Positions 53,543-63,300 of a stretch of DNA of 64,000 nucleotides are shown here, piece by piece. Below the pieces are notes generated by a model. That model was given only the letters and a program-made list of their open reading frames with translations. It had not been told where the DNA came from and ran no database searches. Both the position numbers and the translations under genes were made by a program. The DNA comes from CAWDNM01 sp964521195 (GTDB taxonomy: Bacteria; Actinomycetota; Coriobacteriia; Anaerosomatales; JAAXUF01): the NCBI GenBank assembly GCA_964521195.1, contig CAZFRE010000001.1:310001-374000 (forward strand), written 5' to 3'. Numbering within the stretch: the first letter of the stretch is position 1; the number at the start of each line of letters is the position of its first letter.

Positions 53543-55567
53543 ATGGCAGCGCAGGGCATCTCGGCACCATCGGGCATCATCACTCGCGGCGGCCAGATCA
53601 CGCCGTTTGAGCTTGAGAAGATCCGCTCGGCGATCGAGCGCGCGGGCAAGGCCACCAACGAGTTCGACGGGGACGAGGCCGACCTGCTTGCCAAGCAGGC
53701 GTTCAAGGTGCTCGCGCACCGCTTCGCCGACGCGCCGCCGCACATCGAGCAGATCCAGGACGTCGTCGAGCAGGTGCTGATCAGCGCCAACCACTTCGCG
53801 ACGGCCCGTGCCTACATCGTCTACCGAGAGCAGCGCGCCCGCCTGCGCGAGGACAAGCGCACCGTCGTCGAGGTCGAGAGCTCGATGAACGAGTACCTGT
53901 CGCGGGCCGACTGGCGGGTCAACGCCAACGCGAACCAGGGCTACTCGCTCGGCGGGCTGATCCTGAACGTGTCGGGCAAGGTCGTCGCGAACTACTGGCT
54001 CTCGCACGTCTACCCGCGCGAGGTCGGTCAGGCGCACCGCGACGGCGACGTCCACATCCACGACCTCGACATGCTCGCCGGCTACTGCGCGGGCTGGTCG
54101 CTGCGCACGCTGCTCAACGAGGGCCTCAACGGCGTGCCCGGCAAGATCGAGTCGGGTCCCCCCAAGCACCTGTCGAGCGCCGTGGGCCAGATCGTGAACT
54201 TCCTCGGCACGCTGCAGAACGAGTGGGCTGGCGCGCAAGCGTTCAGCTCGTTCGACACGTACATGGCCGCGTTCGTGCGCAAGGACTCGCTGTCCTACGA
54301 CGACGTGCGCCAGTCGATCCAGGAGCTCGTCTACAACCTCAACGTCCCCTCGCGGTGGGGCACGCAGACGCCGTTCACGAACCTCACCTTTGACTGGACG
54401 TGCCCGGACGACCTCAAGGATGAGTACCCGATCATCGGCGGAGAGATCTGCGACTTCACCTACGGCGAGCTGCAGGCCGAGATGGACATGATCAACCGCG
54501 CCTACATCGAGGTCATGACCGCGGGCGACGCCAAGGGCCGCGTCTTCACGTTCCCGATCCCGACGTACAACATCACGCCCGAGTTCCCCTGGGAGTCCGA
54601 GAACGCCGCGCTGCTCTTCGAGATGACGGCGAAGTACGGGCTTCCGTACTTCCAGAACTTCCTGAACTCCGAGCTCAAGCCGAACATGGTGCGCTCGATG
54701 TGCTGCCGCCTGCAGCTCGACCTCACCGAGCTGCTCAAGCGCGGCAACGGCCTCTTCGGCTCCGCCGAGCAGACCGGGTCACTCGGCGTCGTGACCATCA
54801 ACTGCGCCCGTCTCGGCCACCTGTACGCGGGCAACGAGACGGCGCTGTATGCGGCGCTCGACACGCTGCTCGAGCTCTCGCGCACCTCGCTCGAGCTCAA
54901 ACGCAAGGTCATCCAGCACCACATCGACGGCGGGCTGTTCCCGTACACCAAGCGCTACCTCGGCACGCTGCGCAACCACTTCTCGACGATCGGGGTCAAC
55001 GGCCTCAACGAGATGGTGCGCAACTTCACCGGCGACGCGCACGACATCACGACGCCGGAAGGCCACGCGATGGCGGTACGCTTCCTCGACCACGTGCGCG
55101 AGCAGATCACGCGCTTCCAGGAGGAGACCGGGCACCTCTACAACCTTGAGGCCACGCCCGCGGAGGGCACCACGTACCGCTTCGCCCGTGAGGACAAGAA
55201 GCGCTACCCGGAGATCCTGCAGGCCGGCACGGCCGACAACCCGTACTACACCAACTCTTCGCAGCTGCCGGCTGGCTTCACCGACGACCCCTTCGAGGCG
55301 CTCTCGCGCCAGGAGGAGCTGCAGCGCAAGTACACCGGCGGCACCGTGCTGCACCTGTACATGGGCGAGCGGGTCTCCTCGGCGGAGGCGTGCAAGAAGC
55401 TCGTGAAGCGCTCGCTCGAGAACTTCCGCCTGCCCTACATCACGATCACCCCGACGTTCTCGGTCTGCCCCGTCCACGGCTATCTCGCCGGTGAGCACGA
55501 GTACTGTCCCGTCTGCGACGAGGAGATCGCCGAGAAGAAGCGGCTCGAAGCCGCGTCATGCTGCTGA
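53543..55567 (+). CDS. nrdD: Class III anaerobic ribonucleotide reductase, catalytic chain lacking the glycyl-radical domain
   Basis: 674 residues. An ATP-cone regulatory domain spans about 11-103 (GIITRGGQITPFELEKIRSA). The NrdD barrel carries NLNVPSRWGTQTPFTN, SMCCRLQLDL, GSLGVVTINCARLGHL and the C-terminal zinc ribbon CPVHGYLAGEHEYCPVCDEE. It then stops at CC, before the R-V-x-G-Y radical loop that normally follows the zinc site. That loop is encoded by the next gene. It reduces ribonucleoside triphosphates anaerobically. The ATG at 53543 has GAGGAGG upstream. Confidence 0.95.
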   Translation: MAAQGISAPSGIITRGGQITPFELEKIRSAIERAGKATNEFDGDEADLLAKQAFKVLAHRFADAPPHIEQIQDVVEQVLISANHFATARAYIVYREQRARLREDKRTVVEVESSMNEYLSRADWRVNANANQGYSLGGLILNVSGKVVANYWLSHVYPREVGQAHRDGDVHIHDLDMLAGYCAGWSLRTLLNEGLNGVPGKIESGPPKHLSSAVGQIVNFLGTLQNEWAGAQAFSSFDTYMAAFVRKDSLSYDDVRQSIQELVYNLNVPSRWGTQTPFTNLTFDWTCPDDLKDEYPIIGGEICDFTYGELQAEMDMINRAYIEVMTAGDAKGRVFTFPIPTYNITPEFPWESENAALLFEMTAKYGLPYFQNFLNSELKPNMVRSMCCRLQLDLTELLKRGNGLFGSAEQTGSLGVVTINCARLGHLYAGNETALYAALDTLLELSRTSLELKRKVIQHHIDGGLFPYTKRYLGTLRNHFSTIGVNGLNEMVRNFTGDAHDITTPEGHAMAVRFLDHVREQITRFQEETGHLYNLEATPAEGTTYRFAREDKKRYPEILQAGTADNPYYTNSSQLPAGFTDDPFEALSRQEELQRKYTGGTVLHLYMGERVSSAEACKKLVKRSLENFRLPYITITPTFSVCPVHGYLAGEHEYCPVCDEEIAEKKRLEAASCC

Positions 55568-55611
55568 CCCGCACGCGTTCATCCCGCACGCCCGCCACGA
55601 AAGGACCCGTC

Positions 55612-55803
55612 ATGAGCCACACCGACGACACCGCCCCCGAACTGCAGCTCCAGCCCGTCCTCTCCGATGAGGAGCGCCAGCCCTGTGAGATCTGGACGCG
55701 CGTGATGGGCTACCACCGCCCGGTCGCGTCGTTCAACGCCGGCAAGAAGGGCGAATTCGCCGAGCGCACCTGCTTCACCGAGGACCGTGCCGAGCTCAAC
55801 TAG
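55612..55803 (+). CDS. Separate glycyl-radical subunit of NrdD
   Basis: 63 residues: an acidic N-terminal 24, then CEIWTRVMGYHRPVASFN followed by AGKKGEFAERTCF, the C-terminal glycyl-radical segment of class III reductases. Gly33 in RVMGY is the predicted radical site. It starts 44 nt after the nrdD stop in a different frame (+2), with its own ribosome site AAAGGA 6 nt before the ATG, so it is a separate gene and not a sequencing break. It must dock onto the NrdD barrel and be activated by NrdG, whose gene overlaps its end. Confidence 0.88.
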   Translation: MSHTDDTAPELQLQPVLSDEERQPCEIWTRVMGYHRPVASFNAGKKGEFAERTCFTEDRAELN

Positions 55804-56548
55804 CGACACGCGTGCGGCGGGCGCCTGGGACCAGCGCGACGCAGGGGCCCAGAGCCTGCCCGCCGCACCGCTGCGCGTCGCCGGGGTGTCGCCGCTTTCG
55901 AGCGTGGATTGGCCCGGCGAGCTTGCTGCGACGGTGTTCCTGCAGGGCTGCCCGTGGCGCTGCCCGTACTGCCACAACCCGCACCTGCAGGGCGTTGAGG
56001 GCGGCGATGCGCTCGAATGGGGCGGCGTCCTCGACTTCCTGCGCGCACGCGTGGGCCTGCTCGACGGGGTCGTCTTCAGCGGCGGTGAGCCGACCGCGCA
56101 GAAGGCGCTCGCTGCCGCGATCGAAGAGGTGCGCGAGCTCGGGTTCCGCGTCGCGCTGCACACCGGAGGGCCGGTGCCCGCGCGCGTGACCGAAGTGCTG
56201 CCGCTGCTGGACTGGGTCGGCTTCGACCTCAAGGCCCCCTTCGAGGAATACGAGCGCATCACCCACGTGCCGCGCAGCGGCGACGCTGCGCGCGAGAGCC
56301 TGTTGGCGGTGGTGGCGAGCGGGGTCGCGTACGAGGTGCGAACGACGGTGCACCCGGCACTGCTCGATGAGGGCGCGTTGACGCGGATGGCCGATGAACT
56401 CGCGGCGCTCGGCGTGCACGAGTGGGTGCTGCAGCCGTTTCGCGCCGCGGGGTGCGCCGACGAGGGACTGCTGGCGACGGGGCCGGCGACGCTCGGGCTA
56501 CCAGCCGATCTGCTCGGCCGAGTGGTCGACGTCTCGATCCGCGAGTAG
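55787..56548 (+). CDS. nrdG: Anaerobic ribonucleotide reductase activating enzyme (radical SAM)
   Basis: 253 residues. The radical-SAM cluster motif is GCPWRCPYCHNP (Cys55, Cys59, Cys62), followed by GVVFSGGEPT and LDWVGFDLKAPFEEY, as in NrdG-type activases. It uses reduced flavodoxin or ferredoxin and SAM to generate the glycyl radical. GTG at 55787, overlapping the glycyl-radical gene by 17 nt, is the best available start; the first 30 residues are not family-like and the start is uncertain. The second B12 riboswitch starts 107 nt downstream. Confidence 0.92.
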   Translation: MPSSTSDTRAAGAWDQRDAGAQSLPAAPLRVAGVSPLSSVDWPGELAATVFLQGCPWRCPYCHNPHLQGVEGGDALEWGGVLDFLRARVGLLDGVVFSGGEPTAQKALAAAIEEVRELGFRVALHTGGPVPARVTEVLPLLDWVGFDLKAPFEEYERITHVPRSGDAARESLLAVVASGVAYEVRTTVHPALLDEGALTRMADELAALGVHEWVLQPFRAAGCADEGLLATGPATLGLPADLLGRVVDVSIRE

Positions 56549-56655
56549 CTCTCGGCACCTGGCGGCATTGTCGGCGAGTGCGCGAGGTCCCGACCTGCGG
56601 TGCTGGCGTCGTGAGGTTCGGCTCGGCTAGACTCGCAGCGTTCACAACAGAACAG

Positions 56656-56788
56656 GCGTCATTCGGTGCCCGGGAGCGCGCAAGCGGCCTCGGGAGAATA
56701 GGGAACCCGGTGAGAGTCCGGGACGGTACCCGCCACTGTGAGCGCCGCGATGACGCGGCGTGGAGTCAGGAGACCTGCCGAGTGATGC
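56656..56788 (+). ncRNA. Cobalamin (AdoCbl) riboswitch upstream of btuFCD
   Basis: P1 is an 11-bp stem: GCGTCATTCGG (56656-56666) pairs with CCGAGTGATGC (56778-56788) including two G-U pairs. Conserved parts follow in order: GGTGCCCGG, AATAGGGAA, CCGGTGAGAGTCCGG, CCCGCCACTGTGA and GTCAGGAGACCTGCC. It is shorter than the nrdD riboswitch, lacking the GGGAAGGC arm. Confidence 0.93.
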
Positions 56789-56880
56789 GCGACGCGGCCT
56801 TCGAGGATAGAGGCCGGCTCGCGGTGCCCGGCGATGCGACTCCAACGGCCGGCTCCCCGAACCGCTCCGCTGCACACTCG

Positions 56881-56922
56881 AAAGCCCGCTCGCCTCGGTA
56901 CGTCACAGGCGGCGGGTTTTCT
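56881..56922 (+). terminator. Intrinsic terminator in the btuF leader, riboswitch expression platform
   Basis: CCCGC-CGCCT (56885-56895 with a bulged T) pairs with AGGCG-GCGGG (56907-56916), flanked by AAAG before and TTTTCT after. It lies 93 nt after the riboswitch and 47 nt before btuF, so B12 binding probably favours this terminator. Confidence 0.8.
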
Positions 56923-56968
56923 CATGTCAGGGGCGCGTCATGACCGCCCCGTAGCAAGAGGAGGACGC

Positions 56969-57958
56969 ATGACCTGCACCACGCGCACGACCCGCACCGA
57001 CCGGCCCACGCGCCGGGCCCGCCCGCGCATCGCGCTAGCGCTCGCGGCCGCGGCGCTCGCCGCCGCCGCGCTCGCAGGCTGCTCAGGCGCTGCGCCCGCG
57101 CCGCCCGCGCCCGCCGAGGCGCCCGCGCCCGCCGCAGCATTCCCGGTCACGATCACCGACGACGCGAGCCAGTCCGTCACAATCGAGACGGAGCCGCAGC
57201 GCATCGTCTCGCTCGCGCCGGCGAACACCGAGATCGCATTCGCGCTCGGCCTGGGCGACAAGGTCGTCGGCGTCACGACGTTCGACGACTACCCGGCCGA
57301 GGTGGCCGGAATCGCCAAGGTCGGCGACTTCACGACCCCGAACTTCGAGGCGATCGCCGCGGCCAAGCCCGACCTCGTGCTTGCGACGACCGGCGTGCAG
57401 GCCGACGCTATCGCCAAGCTCAAGGAACTCGGCGCCACCGTGATCGCGATCGACCCGCAGAGCCTCGAGGGTGTGTATACCGACATCGAGCGCGTCGGTC
57501 AGGCGACCGGCACTTCCGAGAAGGCGGCCGAGGTCGTCGGCGGCATGAAGGCCGAGGTCGCAGCGGTTCAGAAGGCGGTTGAGGGCACCGAGGCCGTCAC
57601 CGCGTTCGTCGAGATCGCCCAAAACCCGCTCTATACCGTCGGCTCGGGCACGCTCATCGACGAGCTGCTGACGCTCGCAGGTGGCACCAACGTGGTGACC
57701 GAGCCGAGCTATGTCGCCTACTCCTCCGAGCACGTCATCAAGGCCGACCCGCAGGTCTACCTCGCGACGAAGGGCTCGATGAGCGACCCGGCCGCACTTG
57801 CCAAGCGCGCCGGCTTCGCCAAGCTCTCGGCGGTCAAGAACGACCGCGTCTACATTCTCGACGACAACTGGGTGTCGCGGCCGGGTCCGCGCGTGGTACT
57901 GGGCCTCAAGCAGATCGCGGCTGCGCTGCACCCCGGCGCGGTCGACGCCCCGCAGTAG
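56969..57958 (+). CDS. btuF: Cobalamin ABC transporter, substrate-binding lipoprotein
   Basis: 329 residues. The lipobox LAGC (Cys38) tethers it outside the membrane after a strongly Ala-rich signal peptide. The periplasmic-binding-type-III fold is clear: PQRIVSLAPANTEIAFALGL, VGVTTFDDYPAEVAGIAKVGDF, PDLVLATTGVQADAI and the closing NDRVYILDDNWVSRPGPR. The B12 riboswitch in front supports cobalamin or a cobalt corrinoid as the ligand. The ATG at 56969 has AGGAGGA upstream. btuC starts 3 nt after its stop. Confidence 0.93.
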   Translation: MTCTTRTTRTDRPTRRARPRIALALAAAALAAAALAGCSGAAPAPPAPAEAPAPAAAFPVTITDDASQSVTIETEPQRIVSLAPANTEIAFALGLGDKVVGVTTFDDYPAEVAGIAKVGDFTTPNFEAIAAAKPDLVLATTGVQADAIAKLKELGATVIAIDPQSLEGVYTDIERVGQATGTSEKAAEVVGGMKAEVAAVQKAVEGTEAVTAFVEIAQNPLYTVGSGTLIDELLTLAGGTNVVTEPSYVAYSSEHVIKADPQVYLATKGSMSDPAALAKRAGFAKLSAVKNDRVYILDDNWVSRPGPRVVLGLKQIAAALHPGAVDAPQ

Positions 57959-57961
57959 CCG

Positions 57962-58978
57962 ATGAGCGCCCGCCGGCAGCCGCGCCCTGCGCTCGCACTC
58001 GCCGCACTCGCCGTCACGTTGTTGGCGGCGATGGTGGCAGGCGTGGCGCTCGGCGCGGTGCCGGTCGCGCCAGCCGACGTCATCGGTGCGATCGGCCGGG
58101 CGCTTCGCGGTGCGACGAGCGGGCTCGCCGACACCCTCATCATCGACGTGCGCCTGCCCCGTGTGGTGCTCGCAGCGCTCGTGGGGGCGGCGCTCGGCGG
58201 CGCGGGCGCTCTGTACCAGGCACTCTTCCGTAACCCGCTCGCCGACCCCTACATCCTCGGCATCTCGAGCGGCGCAGGTCTCGGCGCGATGGCGGCGATC
58301 GTGGCGACGGCCGGAGCCACGGCGCTGCGCTTTGCGGCCGTACCGCTCTCCGCGTTCGTGGGCGCAACTCTCACCATGCTGCTCGTCGTGCGGCTTGCGA
58401 CGCATCGTGGCCGGCTCGATGCGACATCGCTCCTGCTCGCGGGTGTCGCGCTGTCGTACACGCTCGCGGCGGTCACTTCGTTTCTGATGGTCGTCGCGCG
58501 CGAGCAGATGGCGGCCATCGTCTACTGGATGATGGGCGGCTTCTCGGCGGCGTCATGGCCGTACGTCGCGATGGTCGCGCCGATGTTTGTGGCCGGCATC
58601 GTGTTGCCACTGCTCTCGACGCGAGAGCTCAACCTCATGCTGCTCGGTGACGAGCGCGCGGGGCATCTCGGCCTGTCCGTCGAGCGCTTCAAGCTGCTCA
58701 CGCTCGCCTCGGCATCGCTGCTCACGGCGGCGGCGGTCTCGGTGGCCGGTCTTATCGGGTTCGTCGGGCTCATGACGCCGCACATGGTGCGGCTCGTACT
58801 CGGCCCCGACCATCGCACCCTGCTGCCCGCATCGTTGCTCGGGGGCGCGATCGTGCTCGTGCTCGCCGACCTCGTCGCACGTACGATCATCGCGCCGATC
58901 GAGATTCCGGTGGGTATCGTGACGGCGGTGCTCGGCGGGCCGTTCTTCATCTGGCTGCTCGTCAGGGGGCGACGATGA
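57962..58978 (+). CDS. btuC: Cobalamin ABC transporter permease
   Basis: 338 residues, the FecCD/BtuC permease length with about ten membrane helices. Family motifs: RLPRVVLAALVGAALGGAGALYQALFRNPLADPYILGIS, the GGFSAASW loop, the EERAxxLG-type coupling helix GDERAGHLGLSVERFK and VSVAGLIGFVGLMTPHMVR. It forms the membrane channel with BtuD. The ATG at 57962 lies 3 nt after btuF, and its stop overlaps the btuD start. Confidence 0.95.
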   Translation: MSARRQPRPALALAALAVTLLAAMVAGVALGAVPVAPADVIGAIGRALRGATSGLADTLIIDVRLPRVVLAALVGAALGGAGALYQALFRNPLADPYILGISSGAGLGAMAAIVATAGATALRFAAVPLSAFVGATLTMLLVVRLATHRGRLDATSLLLAGVALSYTLAAVTSFLMVVAREQMAAIVYWMMGGFSAASWPYVAMVAPMFVAGIVLPLLSTRELNLMLLGDERAGHLGLSVERFKLLTLASASLLTAAAVSVAGLIGFVGLMTPHMVRLVLGPDHRTLLPASLLGGAIVLVLADLVARTIIAPIEIPVGIVTAVLGGPFFIWLLVRGRR

Positions 58979-60249
58979 TGCCTACACCCCTGACTCCAGC
59001 ACTGCTGTCATACGAGGCGGCCGCGGTCGGCTATGCCGCCGCACCGGTCGTGTCGGAGGCGACGTTGCAGGTCCACGCGGGCGAGGTCGTGGGGCTCGTC
59101 GGTCCGAACGGCGCGGGCAAGTCCACGCTTCTGCGCGCTGTGACCGGTGACGCCGAGATCCTCGGCGGGGCGCTCTACGTGGGTGGAACCGAAGTGCGGG
59201 TGCTCGCGCCACTCGACCGAGCGCGGCTTGTCGGCGTCGTACCGCAGCAGGTCACAGCGGCCTTCGCGCTTCCGGCGCGCGAGTACGTCGAGATGGGCCG
59301 ATACGCACACCTGCCGCGCTTCTCGGCGCTCGGCGAGGCGGATCGCGCCGTCGTCGACGAAGCACTCGACCTCACCGATACCAAGCATCTCGCGTCGCGT
59401 CCGACCGATGAGCTGTCCGGCGGCGATCTGCAACGGCTCGCGCTCGCGCAGGCGCTCGCGCAGCAGCCGCGCATGCTGCTGCTTGACGAGCCGGTCAGTC
59501 ATCTCGACTTGAACCACCGCCTGCAGGTGCTCGACCTCGTGCGGCAGTTCGCCGCGGAGCGCGACATCGGAGTCCTCGCCGTCTTCCACGACCTCGACCT
59601 CGCGGCGCGGTACGCGGACCGTGTGAGCATCGTCGCTGGCGGGCGTCTGGGCGAGGCGCAACCGCCGGAGCAGGTGATCACCGCCGAGTCCCTCAGGACC
59701 GTCTTCGGCGTTCGCGCCGTGGTGGGGACCGACCCGGTCACCGGGTCGGTGAGCGTGACGCCCGTGCTGCGCGAAGGCGCGGTTGCAGCTGGCGGGCGCG
59801 GAACGGTGCTCGTGATCGGCGGGTCCGGCGCGGCAGCTCCGCTGCTACGACGCCTCGTCCTGGCCGGGTGGGACGTCAGCGCGGGAGCGCTCAACGCTGG
59901 CGACGCCGACCAGATCCTCGCCGAGGCGCTCGGCGTACCCTACGTCGCTCTGTCGCCATTCGCGCCCATGGACGAGACCGCCGCCGAGAAGACCGCTGCC
60001 ATCGCCCGCGAGGCGGACGCGGTGATCGTATGCCAGGTGCCTTTCGGGCACGGCAACGTCGCAAATCTCGCGGCCGCCGCCGAGGCCGCCCGTGCCGGAC
60101 GGCGCGTGGTGCTGGTAGGCGACATCGAGGGGCGCGACTACACCGGGGGCACGGCTGCGGTGCTGTGGGAGAAGGCGCTCGCCGCGGGGGCGATCACCGT
60201 AGCCGATGCGGAGCACGCCTTCGACGAACTGAGCGGCATCGCGGGGTAG
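58975..60249 (+). CDS. btuD: Cobalamin ABC transporter ATPase with C-terminal extension
   Basis: 424 residues; the first 260 are a complete ABC ATPase: Walker A GPNGAGKST, Q-loop PQQ, signature LSGGD, Walker B MLLLDEPVSHLD and switch His in FHDLDLA. The remaining 150 or so residues form an extra Rossmann-like domain with VLVIGGSGAAAPLLRR, VAL-SPFAPMD, DAVIVCQVPFGHGN and VVLVGDIEGRD. The extension is not part of ordinary BtuD and may bind a nucleotide or corrinoid. ATG at 58975 overlaps btuC; ATG at 58978 is possible. Confidence 0.92.
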   Translation: MMPTPLTPALLSYEAAAVGYAAAPVVSEATLQVHAGEVVGLVGPNGAGKSTLLRAVTGDAEILGGALYVGGTEVRVLAPLDRARLVGVVPQQVTAAFALPAREYVEMGRYAHLPRFSALGEADRAVVDEALDLTDTKHLASRPTDELSGGDLQRLALAQALAQQPRMLLLDEPVSHLDLNHRLQVLDLVRQFAAERDIGVLAVFHDLDLAARYADRVSIVAGGRLGEAQPPEQVITAESLRTVFGVRAVVGTDPVTGSVSVTPVLREGAVAAGGRGTVLVIGGSGAAAPLLRRLVLAGWDVSAGALNAGDADQILAEALGVPYVALSPFAPMDETAAEKTAAIAREADAVIVCQVPFGHGNVANLAAAAEAARAGRRVVLVGDIEGRDYTGGTAAVLWEKALAAGAITVADAEHAFDELSGIAG

Positions 60250-60385
60250 CTGCGCTGCGAAGGCTCCCGCATCGCAGCCGATCCTACCAGGGTGCTCGAA
60301 ACGCGCTGCTCACGCGCTCAAGTGCGCCGATTCACGAGCCGATAGGAATCGTGGGGACCGTCGTGCGCGCGAAGGGGCGTGAAGC

Positions 60386-63300
60386 ATGCTGAGAATGCGT
60401 TGGGCACTGGTCGCGCTTGCGGCCGCCGCGCTGGTCACCATCGCGGGGGTGCTCGGCGTGCCCTTCCCAACGGCGCTGTCGCAGCCGTCCGTCGCCCGGC
60501 CGTTGGCCCAACCTGCAGACGTGTCGATCGCGCAGGAGAGCGCGTGTGTGTCGAACGCGCTGTCCATGCCCGGCGTATCGGCGACCTCGACGGCTGCCAT
60601 CAGTGCGCTCGGCTCGCAGTTGCCCGCAGTCGCACGACGATACGGCATGACCCCTGAAGTACTCGAGCAGACGCTGCTCTCGGATTCCACACTCAACGTG
60701 GATCGGCGAGGCGCGCTCTTCTACGTCGAGCCTGCGCCCGAGGTGGATGCCCCGCCCTCGATCTCCGAGATGGACTCGGCGGTGCAGCGAGACGCCGCCG
60801 CCGCGCCCTTCCCGCTGTCGCAGACGTTCATGCTTCACAGCCGACCTGGTGCCGAGCGCACGATCCTGCTCGACTTCAAGGGCATGCGCATGTCCGGCAA
60901 TGCCTGGACCGCGAGCTACAACGGCGGGGCCGACATCGTGTGTCCACCGTTCTCCCTCGATGGGAGCCCCTCCTTCAGCGAGGCCGAGCAGGCCATCATC
61001 CAAGAGGTCTGGCAGCGGGTGGCCGAGGACTACGCCCCGTTCGACATCGACGTGACCACCGAGTTCACCAGTGAGGAAGTCATCACGCGGAGCTCATCCG
61101 CCGACCGAATCTACGGCACGCGAGCCCTCATCAGCCCGATCAGCGACAAGATTCCGGATGCCGCGGGCATCGCCTATGTCGGAGCCTTCAACGACATCGG
61201 CGACTACTACAAGCCGGCGCTGGTGTTCCCAGAATCCTGGGGCAACACGGCGAAGGATATCGCGCAGACGACGTCGCATGAGTGCGGCCACAACCTCGCG
61301 CTTCTCCACGATGGCACCTCCGCGATCGAGTACTACCCCGGCGGGAACGGCTGGGCGCCAATCATGGGCCAAGGTCACTACGAAAGCCTCACCCAGTGGA
61401 GCAAGGGCGAGTATTCGGGAGCGAACAACTTCCAAGACGACCTCGCGCTCATCGCTGCGATGTCCGGTTTCCGTGCCGACGATGCCGCCGGAAGCCGCGA
61501 GAACGCCGCTGAGCTGCAGGTAGGTTCGTCCATCTCAGCGGCCGGCGTCATCACCGATGCGGGGGATGCCGACTACTACCGGTTCGTGGCAGGCGCGGGC
61601 CCGGCGGCGATCAGCATCGTGCCTGCACCGAGCGGCCCGAACCTCGATATCGCGGCCGAGCTGCTGGATGCGAATGGCGCCGTAGTCGCATCGAGCGACT
61701 CGGCCTCGACACTGTCCGCCAGGATCAGCGTGCCCATCTCCCAGGGGGTCTACTACATCCGCGTCCGAGGCACCGGAAAAGGCGACCCTCTCACCACCGG
61801 GGGGTACTCGAACTACGCCAGTGTCGGTCAGTACACCCTCTCAGGCAGCGTCCCCGCGATTCCGCCGCCCACGACCACCCTCACAGCGGTTCCCTCGGCG
61901 GCACTCAGTGGCTGGGTGTCCGGTGACGTGACGATCACCCTCACGGCGGTCAGCTCCATGGATCCAGTCGCCCGCACGAGCTACACGGTGGACGGGTCGG
62001 CGGAGCAGGACTACGCATCTCCATTCCGCGTCACAGGCGATGGCGCCGTGCCGGTCACATACCACTCGTTCAGCAACCTCGGAATCGCCGAGACCGTGCG
62101 CACAGCGACCGTCTATCTCGACAACTCCTCGCCGGTCACGGGTCCCACCAACATGCGCGCGATGTATCGAGTCTCGTCGGGGGCGACCATCGCGCTCGCA
62201 GCCAACGATCCACAGTCCGGCGTGGCATCGACGCGCTGGAGGCTCGGCTCGGCAAGCACATTCACCTCCGGTGCGGCTGTGCCGGTGCCGAGTCAGGCGG
62301 GCACCTACACCGTGCAGTACTACTCGGTCGACAAGGTCGGTAACGTTGAGCCCACGAAGTCCCTGAGCTTTGCGGTCGTGAACGATTCCACGCCGCCGAG
62401 GACGACCAGTGACGCGGCGGCCACCTATGACACGTCGGCACGCGTGACACTCGTCGCCACAGACACGGGAATCGGCGTCGAGTCGACTCACTGGCTCCTC
62501 GACGGGGCCGCAGGAACCGGCACGACTGTCGACGTCCTTGACTATGGATCCCACGAGCTGCGGTTCTGGTCGGTCGACGCCGCCGGCAACGCCGAGACAC
62601 CGACGACAGTGACGCTGTTCGTTCGGGATGTGAACTCGCCGACGGTGTGCGCGAGCGCGGACTACGCTTGGCTGAACGGGATGTCTGTGGAGTTCCAAGC
62701 CGCTGACGAGTCCCACGGCAGCGGTCTTGACGTGATCGCGTACCGGCTCGACGGAGCTGAGACGCAGACCATCGCTGCGTCCAACTACGTTCTCACGCCC
62801 CGGCGTCCGGGCCGCCACGAATGCGTCTACTGGGCCGTCGACAAGGCGGGGAACGCGAGTGCGCTCGCGACGCTCGTGTTCGACGTCATCGCGCCGACCC
62901 GCTTCGTGATGGACGCGATTCCGGCGCCGGTGAAGCCCGGCGTGGAGACGACCATCTCGGGTCGCGTCGACACCGAATCGGTCACCGCCCCGCTTCTCGG
63001 CGAGCCCGTGGTGCTCCAAGTGCTCCGGGACTCCGCGTGGACGAAGGCGCTTCCCTCGCCCGCGCTCGCGCAGGCGGACGGGGCGTTCGCCTTCAGGGTC
63101 GCTCCATACGAGAGCGGCGTGTATCGGGTGATCGTCGGCACTGGGAGCGCGCTGCGAGCCGGGGAGAGCGAGACCTTCGTGATCGGAGCGAAGGCGTCGG
63201 TCACGCGGCCGTCCAAGCCGAATTCTCCGCGCCACCGTCGCGCGTTCACACTCACCGGTTGGGTGATGCCGTCGCTCTCACGGAGCGTGCAGGTCAAGTA

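Noticed and set aside
55558..55611. Programmed frameshift joining NrdD to the glycyl-radical segment
   Set aside because: The downstream segment has its own ATG and ribosome site after a 44-nt gap, and no slippery sequence stands out at the nrdD stop, so separate translation is simpler.
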